A stretch of DNA of 64,000 nt from AWTP1-13 sp963770295 (GTDB lineage Bacteria; Pseudomonadota; Alphaproteobacteria; Rhizobiales; Hyphomicrobiaceae): positions 184,091 through 248,090 of the forward strand of contig CAVYPA010000024.1 of the NCBI GenBank assembly GCA_963770295.1, in the 5' to 3' direction. How positions within the stretch are numbered: position 1 is the stretch's first letter; the number at the start of each line of letters is the position of its first letter. Shown here piece after piece: positions 35,803-44,092 of this stretch. Below the pieces are notes generated by a model. The model had not been told where the DNA came from and made no database searches. It worked only from the letters and a program-made list of their open reading frames with translations. The position numbers and the translations under genes are program-made.

Positions 35803-36581
35803 TCGATGTGGCCTCGCTAGCGCTACTGAAAGGGAAGAAAGCGCTCGTAACCGGCATCGCCAACGATCAATCGATCGCCTGGGGGTGTGCCAAGGCCATT
35901 CGTGCCTTCGGCGCGGAGGTTGCCGTCACTTATCTCAACGACAAGTCGAAATCCTATGTCGAACCCTTGGCCAAGGAGATCAAGGCACCGATCTTCATGC
36001 CTTTGGACTTGCAACGCGACGGCCAGTTGGAAGCCGTGTTTGATGAAATCACCAGCACCTGGGGCAGCCTCGATTTGTGTTTGCATTCCATCGCTTTCGC
36101 ACCAAAGCAGGATTTGCAAGGCCGCGTCGTCGACTGCTCGAAGGCAGGGTTCTTGTTGGCAATGGATATCTCCTGCTGGTCATTCATCAGGATGGCCAAG
36201 CTGGCCGAGCCCTTGATGAAGCAGGGGGGAGTGCTCTTTACCATGACCTATTACGGTTCGCAGCGCGTCGTGGAGCATTACAATATCATGGGCCCGGTAA
36301 AGGCCGCGTTGGAGTCAACGACCCGTTACCTCGCGGCGGAGCTCGGGCCAAAAGGAATTAGGGTGCACGCCATTTCACCGGGACCGTTGAAGACGCGCGC
36401 CGCCTCGGGAATTACCGACTTTGATGAGCTGCTGCAAAAGGCGCAGGCGAAGGCGCCGGCGCGTAGCTTGGTGTCGATCGACGAGGTCGGTGCCGCCGTT
36501 GCTTTTCTCGGAATGAATGTAGCAAAGCTAATCACCGGGGAAACGATCTATATCGATGGTGGCTATCACATCATCGATTGA
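35799..36581 (+). CDS. fabI: Enoyl-ACP reductase
   Basis: NAD(P)H-dependent enoyl-ACP reductase of the FabI type (260 aa, SDR superfamily). The N-terminal nucleotide-binding site is VTGIANDQSIAWG (17-29). Catalytic residues align as Tyr151, Tyr161 and Lys168 (YYGSQRVVEHYNIMGPVK), equivalent to E. coli Tyr146/Tyr156/Lys163. The C-terminal GETIYIDGGYHI is typical. The start overlaps ackA by 4 bp. FabI outside a fatty-acid operon and joined to pta-ackA is unusual; it may be an extra copy serving short-chain acyl metabolism. Confidence 0.93.
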   Translation: MIDVASLALLKGKKALVTGIANDQSIAWGCAKAIRAFGAEVAVTYLNDKSKSYVEPLAKEIKAPIFMPLDLQRDGQLEAVFDEITSTWGSLDLCLHSIAFAPKQDLQGRVVDCSKAGFLLAMDISCWSFIRMAKLAEPLMKQGGVLFTMTYYGSQRVVEHYNIMGPVKAALESTTRYLAAELGPKGIRVHAISPGPLKTRAASGITDFDELLQKAQAKAPARSLVSIDEVGAAVAFLGMNVAKLITGETIYIDGGYHIID

Positions 36582-36766
36582 GTCTCCCCACCATGGCGCT
36601 CCGCGCAAGACTTCGAGGTGGTTTCGTGGCGCTGGTAATTCCCAACACCGCAGCGCCGGGGGATGCGCTGCGTTTCGCGGCAAAAGCAATTGGCCCTTGT
36701 ACGACGAGGCGCATGCACGCGAGGGATGATCTGGCAATCGGTGGGCGCTCGGTGCTGCATTGAGCG

Positions 36767-37288
36767 ATGTCAGAGGCAGCGACATATTCTGCACGCGAGA
36801 AGCTGCGCAACGGCTGTAGCATCGAGGTTCGCGCCCTCAGACCGGACGATCGAACCGACATGCTCGCCGCGGTAGGTCGCCTCAGCGTCCAATCCCTCTC
36901 CCGTCGTTTCTTCACGCCCAAACGAGAGCTCAGCCCGCAAGAGATCGCCTTTTTCTTGAATGTCGATTTCGTCAACCATGTCGCTCTCGTGGCCGCAATC
37001 GAACACGGCGGGCAGCAGGAGATCGTCGGTGGCGGTCGCTATATCGTCAGCCAAGCGGGGATGGCAGAGCTGGCCTTCGTTGTCGTTGATCAGTTCCAGG
37101 GCCAAGGCATCGGCGCCGCGCTGCTGCGCCACCTGGCAAGCATGGCGCGAAGCGCCAGGCTTGAACTGCTGATCGCCGAGGTCCTAGCGGAAAATACGGC
37201 GATGTTGAAGGTGTTCGATCGAAGCGGTCTGCGTCTAAGCAAAACGCGGGACGCCGACGTGGTGCATGTTTCCCTGCACCTGTCGTGA
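36767..37288 (+). CDS. GNAT family N-acetyltransferase
   Basis: A 173-residue acetyltransferase. The N-terminal part contains VRALRPDDRTDMLAAV; the acetyl-CoA site is DQFQGQGIGAALLRHL (about 107-122), matching the Q/R-x-x-G-x-G/A motif. The strand ELAFVVVD before it and VFDRSGL after it complete the fold. FFTPKRELSPQEIAFFLNVD resembles GNAT proteins often found beside or fused to acyl-CoA synthetases (Pat-like), so protein or small-molecule acetylation is possible. It lies 185 bp after fabI on the same strand. Confidence 0.85.
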   Translation: MSEAATYSAREKLRNGCSIEVRALRPDDRTDMLAAVGRLSVQSLSRRFFTPKRELSPQEIAFFLNVDFVNHVALVAAIEHGGQQEIVGGGRYIVSQAGMAELAFVVVDQFQGQGIGAALLRHLASMARSARLELLIAEVLAENTAMLKVFDRSGLRLSKTRDADVVHVSLHLS

Positions 37289-37477
37289 TCAAGGCCTTTG
37301 TCGAGAAAACTCCCTCGGACGGCACCAGGATGCGGGATGCACATCGGTTGCTCTCGGCACAAATTTTAAGTCTGCTAAAAGATCTCCGGCCGCGGCCTCG
37401 TTGTTTGCTGGTGTTCAAGTGGTTAGGCCCTATGCTGTGGTCAGCAATGAGGCCGACGTCTGGGATGAGCCCGGCGC

Positions 37478-39184
37478 ATGAAGGAAACGAGCGACCGCGA
37501 TGTGAGGCCGACTTGGTCACGGTACATCCCGATTACCCAGTGGCTGCCCACATACCGCGCCGCCTGGCTGCGCGACGATATCGTGGCGGGGATCACCCTA
37601 GCCGCCTACGCCATCCCCGTCTCTCTCGCCTATGCCGGGCTGGCGGGATTACCGCTTCAGGTCGGCATCTATGGTTACTTGTTGGGAGGGCTCGCCTACG
37701 CGGTTTTTGGCAGCTCACGCCAGCTCGCGATCGGACCTACATCGGCGATTTCCCTGATGATTGCCGCAACGGTGGTGGAGATGGCGGGTGGCGACGCCCA
37801 ACGCTACGCGCAGATTGCAAGCCTTGCGGCGCTCACGGTGGCCGCCCTCTCACTGCTTGCCTGGGCCTTGCGCCTGAGCGCGCTGGTACGGCTGATCAGC
37901 AACAGCATTCTAGTAGGGTTCAAGGCAGGAGCCGGTTTGGCGATCGCCATGACGCAACTGCCAAGCCTCTTCGGCGTCGCGGGTGGCGGGCACAATTTTT
38001 TTGAGCGCGCGACGCTGCTCGTTGAGCAAATTGGCAATACGCAAGGTATCGTGCTTGCTATCGGCGTCGTGGCAATTTTGCTGCTCCTACTCGGCGACCG
38101 CCTGTTGCCGGGCAAGCCCGTTGCGCTCGGTGTCGTCGTGCTCGCCATCGTCGCCGCCCAGCTGCTGGCGCTTCCCTCGCTTGGCGTGCCGACGACGGGA
38201 GCCATCCCCGCCGGCCTGCCGAGCCTGGGAGCCCCGGTCCTGCGCATACGCGACGTCGAGGGCATTCTTCCCTTAGCGGGCGGCTGCTTGCTTCTCGCCT
38301 ACATCGAAGGCATCTCCGCCGCCCGCACGTTTGCCGCCAAGCACGGCTATACGGTCGATTCGCGCCAGGAGTTTTTAGGCCTCGGCGCGGCAAATCTCGC
38401 GGCGGCGTTCGGGCACGGCTATCCGGTGGCGGGGGGACTTTCGCAGTCGGCGGTGAACGACAAGGCGGGTGCACGCACTCAATTGGCGCTCGTTGTCGCC
38501 TCCCTCACGCTCGCACTCTGCCTCGTCTTCCTCACCGACCTTTTGCAGAATTTGCCGAAGGCCGTGCTGGCCGCGGTGGTTCTGACCGCGGTTTTGGGGC
38601 TTTTGGATATTCGGACGCTGCTGCGTCTGCGACAAGTCAGTCGGCTCGACTTCTATGCCGCGACCATCGCGCTCGTGGCTGTGCTGTTGCTCGGCATCTT
38701 GCAAGGGATTGTGCTGGCAACCCTGGTATCGATTTTGATGCTCCTTGTGCGAGCATCGCGTCCGCATGTCGCCTTTCTCGGCCGCATGCCAGGAACGAAC
38801 CTCTATTCCGATCTCACGCGTCATCCGGAAAATGAGCCGCTGGCGAGCGTGATCGCCTTTCGTCCGGAAGCATCGCTGCTCTACATTAACGCCGATAGCG
38901 TGCTCGAAATCGTGCTCAACCGACTACATTTGGCGGGCCCATCCAAAACTCGCCTGGTTGTATGCGATCTTTCTGCCTCCCCCATCGTGGATCTTGCCGG
39001 CTCGAGCATGCTGCATGAGTTGCATGCCGAGCTCGAGCGCCACGGCATCGCTTTGCGGATCGTCGGAGCGCATGGCACCGTGCGCGACCTGTTGCGCGCC
39101 GACGGTTTGAGCGAGAAAGTTGGCGGGCTGGAGCGGGGCGTGTCCTTGCTCGGCCTCGTTGAGGACAACGGTGGCGACGGCTAG
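37478..39184 (+). CDS. SulP family anion transporter with STAS domain
   Basis: A 568-residue SulP (SLC26-like) transporter. About 10-14 membrane helices follow IVAGITLAAYAIPVSLAYAG, including GLPLQVGIYGYLLGGLAYAVFG-type and SISAART-type family patterns (IEGISAARTFAAKHG). The C-terminal cytosolic STAS domain (about 450-560) has VVCDLSASPIVDLAGSSML. Bacterial members carry sulfate, bicarbonate or C4-dicarboxylates. Given a dedicated sulfate ABC transporter at 3.7-7.6 kb, the substrate cannot be set from context. It is convergent with scoB. Confidence 0.92.
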   Translation: MKETSDRDVRPTWSRYIPITQWLPTYRAAWLRDDIVAGITLAAYAIPVSLAYAGLAGLPLQVGIYGYLLGGLAYAVFGSSRQLAIGPTSAISLMIAATVVEMAGGDAQRYAQIASLAALTVAALSLLAWALRLSALVRLISNSILVGFKAGAGLAIAMTQLPSLFGVAGGGHNFFERATLLVEQIGNTQGIVLAIGVVAILLLLLGDRLLPGKPVALGVVVLAIVAAQLLALPSLGVPTTGAIPAGLPSLGAPVLRIRDVEGILPLAGGCLLLAYIEGISAARTFAAKHGYTVDSRQEFLGLGAANLAAAFGHGYPVAGGLSQSAVNDKAGARTQLALVVASLTLALCLVFLTDLLQNLPKAVLAAVVLTAVLGLLDIRTLLRLRQVSRLDFYAATIALVAVLLLGILQGIVLATLVSILMLLVRASRPHVAFLGRMPGTNLYSDLTRHPENEPLASVIAFRPEASLLYINADSVLEIVLNRLHLAGPSKTRLVVCDLSASPIVDLAGSSMLHELHAELERHGIALRIVGAHGTVRDLLRADGLSEKVGGLERGVSLLGLVEDNGGDG

Positions 39185-39287
39185 CGCCAAGGGCCGCAAA
39201 GCCTCGCCGACACCCTCAAGGGGGCACAGGAAGGAATCACCCGCCGCCGGCTAGCCGTCAAACCCCGCGGTCACCACGAGGCGCGGG

Positions 39288-39959
39288 CTAGAGCCGCATT
39301 TCCGCGATGCTCTCAGCCTCGAGCAGGGGAGCCTCGGTGGCTTCGATCACTTGCCTGACAGAGACTCCGGGCGCGGTCTCAAGCAGGGTGGCGCGCCCGC
39401 CGGCAAAACCGATGACGGCCATCTCGGTCACGACCAGGTCAACGCACCTCACCGATGTCAGTGGCAAACCACATTCCTTGAGGATCTTCGGCTTGCCCTT
39501 GGCGGTGTGCTGCATTGCCACGATCACCCGCTTGGCGCCGGTAACGAGGTCCATCGCCCCGCCCATCCCCGGCACCATCTTTCCCGGAATCATCCAGTTG
39601 GCGAGCCGTCCTCGTACGTCGACTTGGAGGCCGCCGAGAACGGTCATATCGAGGTGGCCACCGCGGATGAGCGCAAACGACATGGCACTGTCAAAGGTCG
39701 CAGCCCCCGGCAGTGCGCTCACGGGGCGGCCGCCCGCATCGGTCAGGGTTGGGTGTGCCATACCGTCTTCTGGAATCGGGCCGGTACCGATCAGCCCATT
39801 CTCAGACTGAAAGAACACATTCATACCCTCGGGAACGAAGTTTGCCACCAGGGTCGGAATGCCGATGCCGAGATTGACGAGCATTCCCGGACGCAGTTCG
39901 CGCGCGATGCGCTTGGCAATGACGGTTTGCGCATCCATTGGTTCACCCATTGGCGACAA
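39288..39959 (-). CDS. scoB: 3-oxoacid CoA-transferase subunit B
   Basis: Beta subunit (223 aa) of a succinyl-CoA:acetoacetate-type CoA-transferase. The catalytic Glu is Glu53 in SENGLIG. Other family features are NLGIGIPTLVANFVP, DMTVLGGLQVD, NWMIPGKMVPGMGGAMDL and the end CVDLVVTEMAVI. The start overlaps the alpha-subunit stop by about 17 bp; an internal Met8 is an alternative. Together with scoA and bdhA it fits acetoacetate/PHB breakdown. AtoA-type (acetate) specificity is an alternative. Confidence 0.93.
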   Translation of the reverse strand: MSPMGEPMDAQTVIAKRIARELRPGMLVNLGIGIPTLVANFVPEGMNVFFQSENGLIGTGPIPEDGMAHPTLTDAGGRPVSALPGAATFDSAMSFALIRGGHLDMTVLGGLQVDVRGRLANWMIPGKMVPGMGGAMDLVTGAKRVIVAMQHTAKGKPKILKECGLPLTSVRCVDLVVTEMAVIGFAGGRATLLETAPGVSVRQVIEATEAPLLEAESIAEMRL

Positions 39960-40590
39960 GATAATCGACGACCGCGGCAGGGGTTACGACGTGATCGGGT
40001 GCGATCACTCCGACGGGAACGATATGATCCGCGGTTACAATAACCGTGTCCGCGGCCAGGGCGATCACGGGGTTGAAATTCCGCGCCGTGAGCGCGTAGG
40101 ACAGGTTGCCGGCATAATCGGCGAGAAAGGCGTGCACCAGGGCAAAATCGGCGCGCAAAGCGATCTCCAGCAGATAGTTCGTGCCATTGACCTCGATTTT
40201 GCGCTTGCCGTCTTCGACCACGGTACCAATGCCGGTCGGCGTTAGGATGCCGCCAAGGCCGGAGCCGCCGGCTCGAATGCGCTCAATCAACGTGCCTTGC
40301 GGGATCAGATCGACGGCAATCTTGCCGGCGATCATTTGTTGCTGGGTATCGGGATTGAGACCGATGTGGCTCGCGATGACTTTTTCGAGCAGCCCCGCCG
40401 TCACCAGCTTGCCGATGCCCCTGCCCGGAACCGCCGTATCGTTGGCAATAACGGCCAGGTTTCTCTTGTGCTGCCGCACCAGCTCGTCAATCACACGTTC
40501 GGGGGTGCCGACGCCCATGAAGCCGCCAATCATGAGGCTGGCGCCATCGGGAATCATGGCAGCGGCGCTTTCGACCGCAATCGTTTGCAT
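39943..40590 (-). CDS. scoA: 3-oxoacid CoA-transferase subunit A
   Basis: Alpha subunit (215 aa). The CoA-binding motif GGFMGVGTPERVI is at residues 22-34; ANDTAVPGRGIGKL, IPQGTLIERIRAGGSGLGGI and LTPTGIGTVVEDGK follow in family order. It is 75 bp downstream of bdhA and overlaps scoB, so the three form one operon for ketone-body or PHB use: 3-hydroxybutyrate to acetoacetate (BdhA), then to acetoacetyl-CoA. Confidence 0.93.
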   Translation of the reverse strand: MQTIAVESAAAMIPDGASLMIGGFMGVGTPERVIDELVRQHKRNLAVIANDTAVPGRGIGKLVTAGLLEKVIASHIGLNPDTQQQMIAGKIAVDLIPQGTLIERIRAGGSGLGGILTPTGIGTVVEDGKRKIEVNGTNYLLEIALRADFALVHAFLADYAGNLSYALTARNFNPVIALAADTVIVTADHIVPVGVIAPDHVVTPAAVVDYLVANG

Positions 40591-40665
40591 GGCCCGGCCA
40601 CCCTATTTTAGTCGCGTTCGAGCGCTCGATCCTATTGCTGGTCGCAATCGCGCGGCCCCGATGGG

Positions 40666-41442
40666 CTAGTTCATGTGCCAGCCGTGACTGACGACGATGG
40701 ACTGTCCGGTCAGGGCCTTGCTCTGGAAGGCAGCCAGCATCAGCGCCACTTCGGCAACGTCCTCGACGGTGGTGAATTCCTTATCCACCGTCTCGCCAAG
40801 CATCATTTCCTTTATGACTCGCTCTTCCGAGATGCCGAGTTCCTTGGCTTGCTCCGGAATTTGCTTATCGACCAGGGGCGTGCGTACGAAACCGGGGCAG
40901 ATGATATTGGCGCGCACATTGTGCTTGGCCCCTTCTTTGGCAACGGTCCGCATGAGCCCGAGCAGGCCGTGCTTTGCGGTCACATACGCAGATTTCAGCG
41001 GTGAGGCCTCGTAACTATGCACGGAGCCCATGTAGATCACGGCCCCCGCGTTCTGCTGATACATATGTTGGACGCACGCCTTGGTCGTCAGGAAGGCCCC
41101 GTCGAGGTGGATGGCTAACATGCGCTTCCACTCTGCAAAGGGAAACTCGTCGATGGGATGCACGATCTGTATGCCGGCATTCGACACCAGGACGTCGATG
41201 CGACCGAAAGCGGCGATGGCGTCACGCACGCCGGCATTGACCTGCTCCTCGTTAGCCACGTCCATGGCGACCGCCATCGCCGACTTGCTGCCCCCCAAGG
41301 CGCTTGCGGCCTTACGCGCGGCCTCGAGGTTGAGGTCGGCAATGACCACGCGACCCTCCGCCGCAAGAAAACGTTTGGCGATGGCATAACCGATGCCACT
41401 GGCTGCTCCGGTAACGAGGGCGATTTTTCCATTCAGTCGCAT
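40666..41442 (-). CDS. bdhA: 3-hydroxybutyrate dehydrogenase
   Basis: A 258-residue short-chain dehydrogenase converting D-3-hydroxybutyrate to acetoacetate with NAD+. Cofactor site TGAASGIG is at residues 11-18, NAG at 88-90, catalytic Ser140 or Ser143 (YMGSVHS), Tyr153 and Lys157 (SAYVTAKHG). The sequence VHSYEASPLKSAYVTAKHGL and the end SIVVSHGWHMN are typical of PhbDH enzymes. It is the first gene of the bdhA-scoA-scoB operon. Confidence 0.93.
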   Translation of the reverse strand: MRLNGKIALVTGAASGIGYAIAKRFLAAEGRVVIADLNLEAARKAASALGGSKSAMAVAMDVANEEQVNAGVRDAIAAFGRIDVLVSNAGIQIVHPIDEFPFAEWKRMLAIHLDGAFLTTKACVQHMYQQNAGAVIYMGSVHSYEASPLKSAYVTAKHGLLGLMRTVAKEGAKHNVRANIICPGFVRTPLVDKQIPEQAKELGISEERVIKEMMLGETVDKEFTTVEDVAEVALMLAAFQSKALTGQSIVVSHGWHMN

Positions 41443-41867
41443 AGGTCACTCGCAGCAAAGGGTTGTTCAGTTGCAACCGGACACGGCGCCGTGCGTCAGA
41501 GCCTCTGACCGCGGAGACTATGGCGGCAGAGGCCAGCTCGACCGTTTGAGACCATGACAATCACGCCACATGCCCTGACACACCGCTGCCCCTGGTCCTG
41601 GTCGCGGACAAGGTCCCGCCGGCGGGGTGCCCTTTGATCGCTTCGGCAGTTTCAGAAGATCCAATGATCGACGCCCGTAGAATTGCAATAAGGGTAAATC
41701 CTGAGCTCGATTGGCATTGCCCACCATGGGCACAGCGCTTTGCCTCGCGCAGGAACCTATGGGGCCGCAAGCTGCAAGCGAGGGGTGTGCCGCTGCCTCG
41801 GGGACCGGCAGTCCATGCCAGCCTAGGCCTCTTCCACGGCCCTCTTTCTTGGGGCGGGGCGCCGCCA
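41443..41867. other. Intergenic, 425 bp
   Basis: Between the DUF3300 gene and bdhA, both on the minus strand; it should hold the bdhA promoter. Frames seen here are low-complexity shadows of the GC-rich DUF3300 tail; no clear terminator. Confidence 0.4.
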
Positions 41868-43247
41868 TCACCTGCGCCGCCCGCCCCCTCTGCCGCCGCC
41901 TCTGCCGCCGCCCCTGAAGCCCCCACCCCCCATGCCGATCCGGTGGCCGCCGCCGCCGCCACCACGGAAGGCCGGACGGTGCCCGCCGCCCATCGGTGCA
42001 TAGCCGCGCATTTGCGGCCGATGGGCGGTGGCCCGGGGCCGGCTAGCTTGCCTTGCCCCATGCCCAGCCCCACGCCCGGCCCCATGCCCGGCGCCGGTTC
42101 TGGCGTGCTGGGCTCCCTTGCCACGCGCGGCCGCCGACTTGGCTGCTGCCGCGTGCTTGCCGTGCCCGGCAGCGGCGGACTTGGCTTTGGCGGCAGCACC
42201 GCCTTGGGCCGCCTTTGCCTTACCAGCCGCGTGGGCCGCCTTTGCCTTGGCCGCGCCTTGAGCCGCCTTCGCCTTGGCGCCTCCATCACCGCCCTTGGCT
42301 GGGCCGCCCTTGGCTAGGTCACGACGACCCGCGTCAGCCTTGCCGCGATAAGCGTCGCGGGCCGCGGTGCGACCAGCCTGACCGAAGCGCTGGCCGACCT
42401 TGGCATCGCGATAAGGGACGTTGCCGCGATGCCCGGGATTGTGGCGCCAGGTGTTGTCGGCGATTTTGGTGCGATTGAATTGGTTGAAGCGGTTGACGTT
42501 GATGTCGACGCGATTGCGCCACCAGTCGAGGTTGCCCCAAATCGCCGAGCCAATGGCAGCCGCCGTTGCAAAGGCCAAGACGCCGCCACCGGTAAAGCCG
42601 GCAGGGTACCAATAGTAGGGCTCGTACTCCGGGTAAGGCCAATCACCGTAGACGACCCTGGGATCGTACACGGGAACGGACAAATACTCTGGGTTGGCCG
42701 GCTCGATGGCGATCATTGGCGTCGCAGGGCCCGTCGGCGTACCCGGTCCCGTGGGCGCCTGTACCGTTTTGACCGTTTGTTGCTCGGAGCTCTTGAGGTG
42801 CCCGGCCGCCTCGGCTCGCTGGCGCAAACGCTGAACCGCCGCCAACAGCTCCTCCTGTTGTCCCAGAAAGGCATCGCCCAGCTGTTGCGTCCACTCCAAC
42901 TTGTCGCTCATCATCTGCAAGGCCTGCGGCACGGCCGCCAGAGCCTTGACGCTCGGATCCCAAGGTTGCTTTTGCATGGCATCTTCCAGGGCTGTGCCGG
43001 AGACGCCTGGGTGTTCCTTGGCCCAGCGCGCGGCCTGCACGACCTCGGTTGGATAGGTCGATGCCATCAGCATCTGCGAAAGCAAGGGATCGGGATGAAG
43101 GGCGATCGGCGCGACCAGCTGTTCTAATTGTGGCTTGCTCAGCGGCGACGCGCTCGATTGTTGCGCTTGCGCCGGTGCGTACACAAAGCCGCAAAGGGCG
43201 ATCAAAAGCACAAATCTGAAAAAAGGATCAAGGCAACGGGGTGACAT
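41868..43247 (-). CDS. Exported DUF3300 protein with Gly/Ala/Lys/His-rich tail
   Basis: A 459-residue protein with a signal peptide (FVLLIALCGFVYAPAQA). The DUF3300 domain spans about residues 37-270 (QLEQLVAPIALHPDPLLSQM, then ASTYPTEVVQAARWAKEHP, and YLSVPVYDPRVVYGDWPYPE). A hydrophobic glycine-rich stretch (GGVLAFATAAAIGSAIWG) could insert in a membrane. The last 150 residues are low complexity: Ala/Lys/Gly/His repeats, then GGGFRGGGRGGGRGGG. The tail is basic and disordered, suggestive of binding polyanions or the cell surface. Function of the family is unknown. It is followed on the same strand by the bdhA operon, 425 bp on. Confidence 0.9.
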   Translation of the reverse strand: MSPRCLDPFFRFVLLIALCGFVYAPAQAQQSSASPLSKPQLEQLVAPIALHPDPLLSQMLMASTYPTEVVQAARWAKEHPGVSGTALEDAMQKQPWDPSVKALAAVPQALQMMSDKLEWTQQLGDAFLGQQEELLAAVQRLRQRAEAAGHLKSSEQQTVKTVQAPTGPGTPTGPATPMIAIEPANPEYLSVPVYDPRVVYGDWPYPEYEPYYWYPAGFTGGGVLAFATAAAIGSAIWGNLDWWRNRVDINVNRFNQFNRTKIADNTWRHNPGHRGNVPYRDAKVGQRFGQAGRTAARDAYRGKADAGRRDLAKGGPAKGGDGGAKAKAAQGAAKAKAAHAAGKAKAAQGGAAAKAKSAAAGHGKHAAAAKSAAARGKGAQHARTGAGHGAGRGAGHGARQASRPRATAHRPQMRGYAPMGGGHRPAFRGGGGGGHRIGMGGGGFRGGGRGGGRGGGRRR

Positions 43248-43504
43248 TACCGACCTCCACTATTCGCCGTAGCGATGGTGGCCCAGTCACCACCATTTCC
43301 TATCCGGATGTTTCCGGAGGGCCAGGCGGGAGGATTGCCTACACACGCACGCAGCGCTGGCCCATCTGTGGTGAAACGAACCGGCGCGCGGCCGGGGCCA
43401 CCTCTGCAACCCCTCGCTGTGGTCGCCGCCTCAGTGCCGGGGCGCGCCGAACAGTCGCCGGGGCGTCGCCGCAATGCGCAAACCACCGCGCAGACAAAAG
43501 ATCC

Positions 43505-43945
43505 TCACATCCCGCGCCGCGCCAGAGCATGATCGCGCAGGATGTGTACCTCCAAGTCGGTATCTTGCAGGATTGCCTCGAGGACATCCGAGATCGACAG
43601 CAAACCTACCAGATGATCGTCCTCCATCACGAGGAGATGCCTGACGCGATTTATCTTCATCACCTTGCGTGCGACCACCATGGCATCGTCGGGTGTGCAG
43701 GTCATCAGCTTTTTCGCCATCAGATCGCCGACCAGCAGACGGTCAACTTGGGCGCCTTGTTGTGAAAAGCTCCGCATGATGTCGCGCTCGGTGAGCATGC
43801 CAACGATGCGGCCGTTGGCATCGCGCACCGGCATCGCTCCTATTTGATTTGTCACGAGCAGGGTCGCCGCCGTCTCAACCGTGTCTTCCGGTCGACAGGT
43901 GATGACCACGCGCTTGAGCGTGCTGAGGTATTCTCGGACCTTCAT
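43505..43945 (-). CDS. Two-CBS-domain protein
   Basis: A 146-residue cytosolic protein with paired CBS domains (about 8-65 and 75-135), a regulatory module that binds adenine nucleotides. First: TCRPEDTVETAATLLVTNQI through GRIVGMLTERDIMR; second: TCTPDDAMVVARKVMKINRV through HLVGLLSISDVLEAIL. No catalytic partner is fused. It lies between the aspartate decarboxylase gene and the DUF3300 gene on the same strand and could sense energy state for either. Confidence 0.92.
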   Translation of the reverse strand: MKVREYLSTLKRVVITCRPEDTVETAATLLVTNQIGAMPVRDANGRIVGMLTERDIMRSFSQQGAQVDRLLVGDLMAKKLMTCTPDDAMVVARKVMKINRVRHLLVMEDDHLVGLLSISDVLEAILQDTDLEVHILRDHALARRGM

Positions 43946-44092
43946 CTTACCAACACCGCAAAGGCCTGCTCCAAAGCATGACGCTTATTTTATTCGGTCT
44001 TTTTTTCGCGTATTTCTTTCGGGTATGTCATGGGTATTTTCATGGGATAGTGCATTTTCCTGGGCATATTTTCGCAAGTCGCTTTTAGACGC

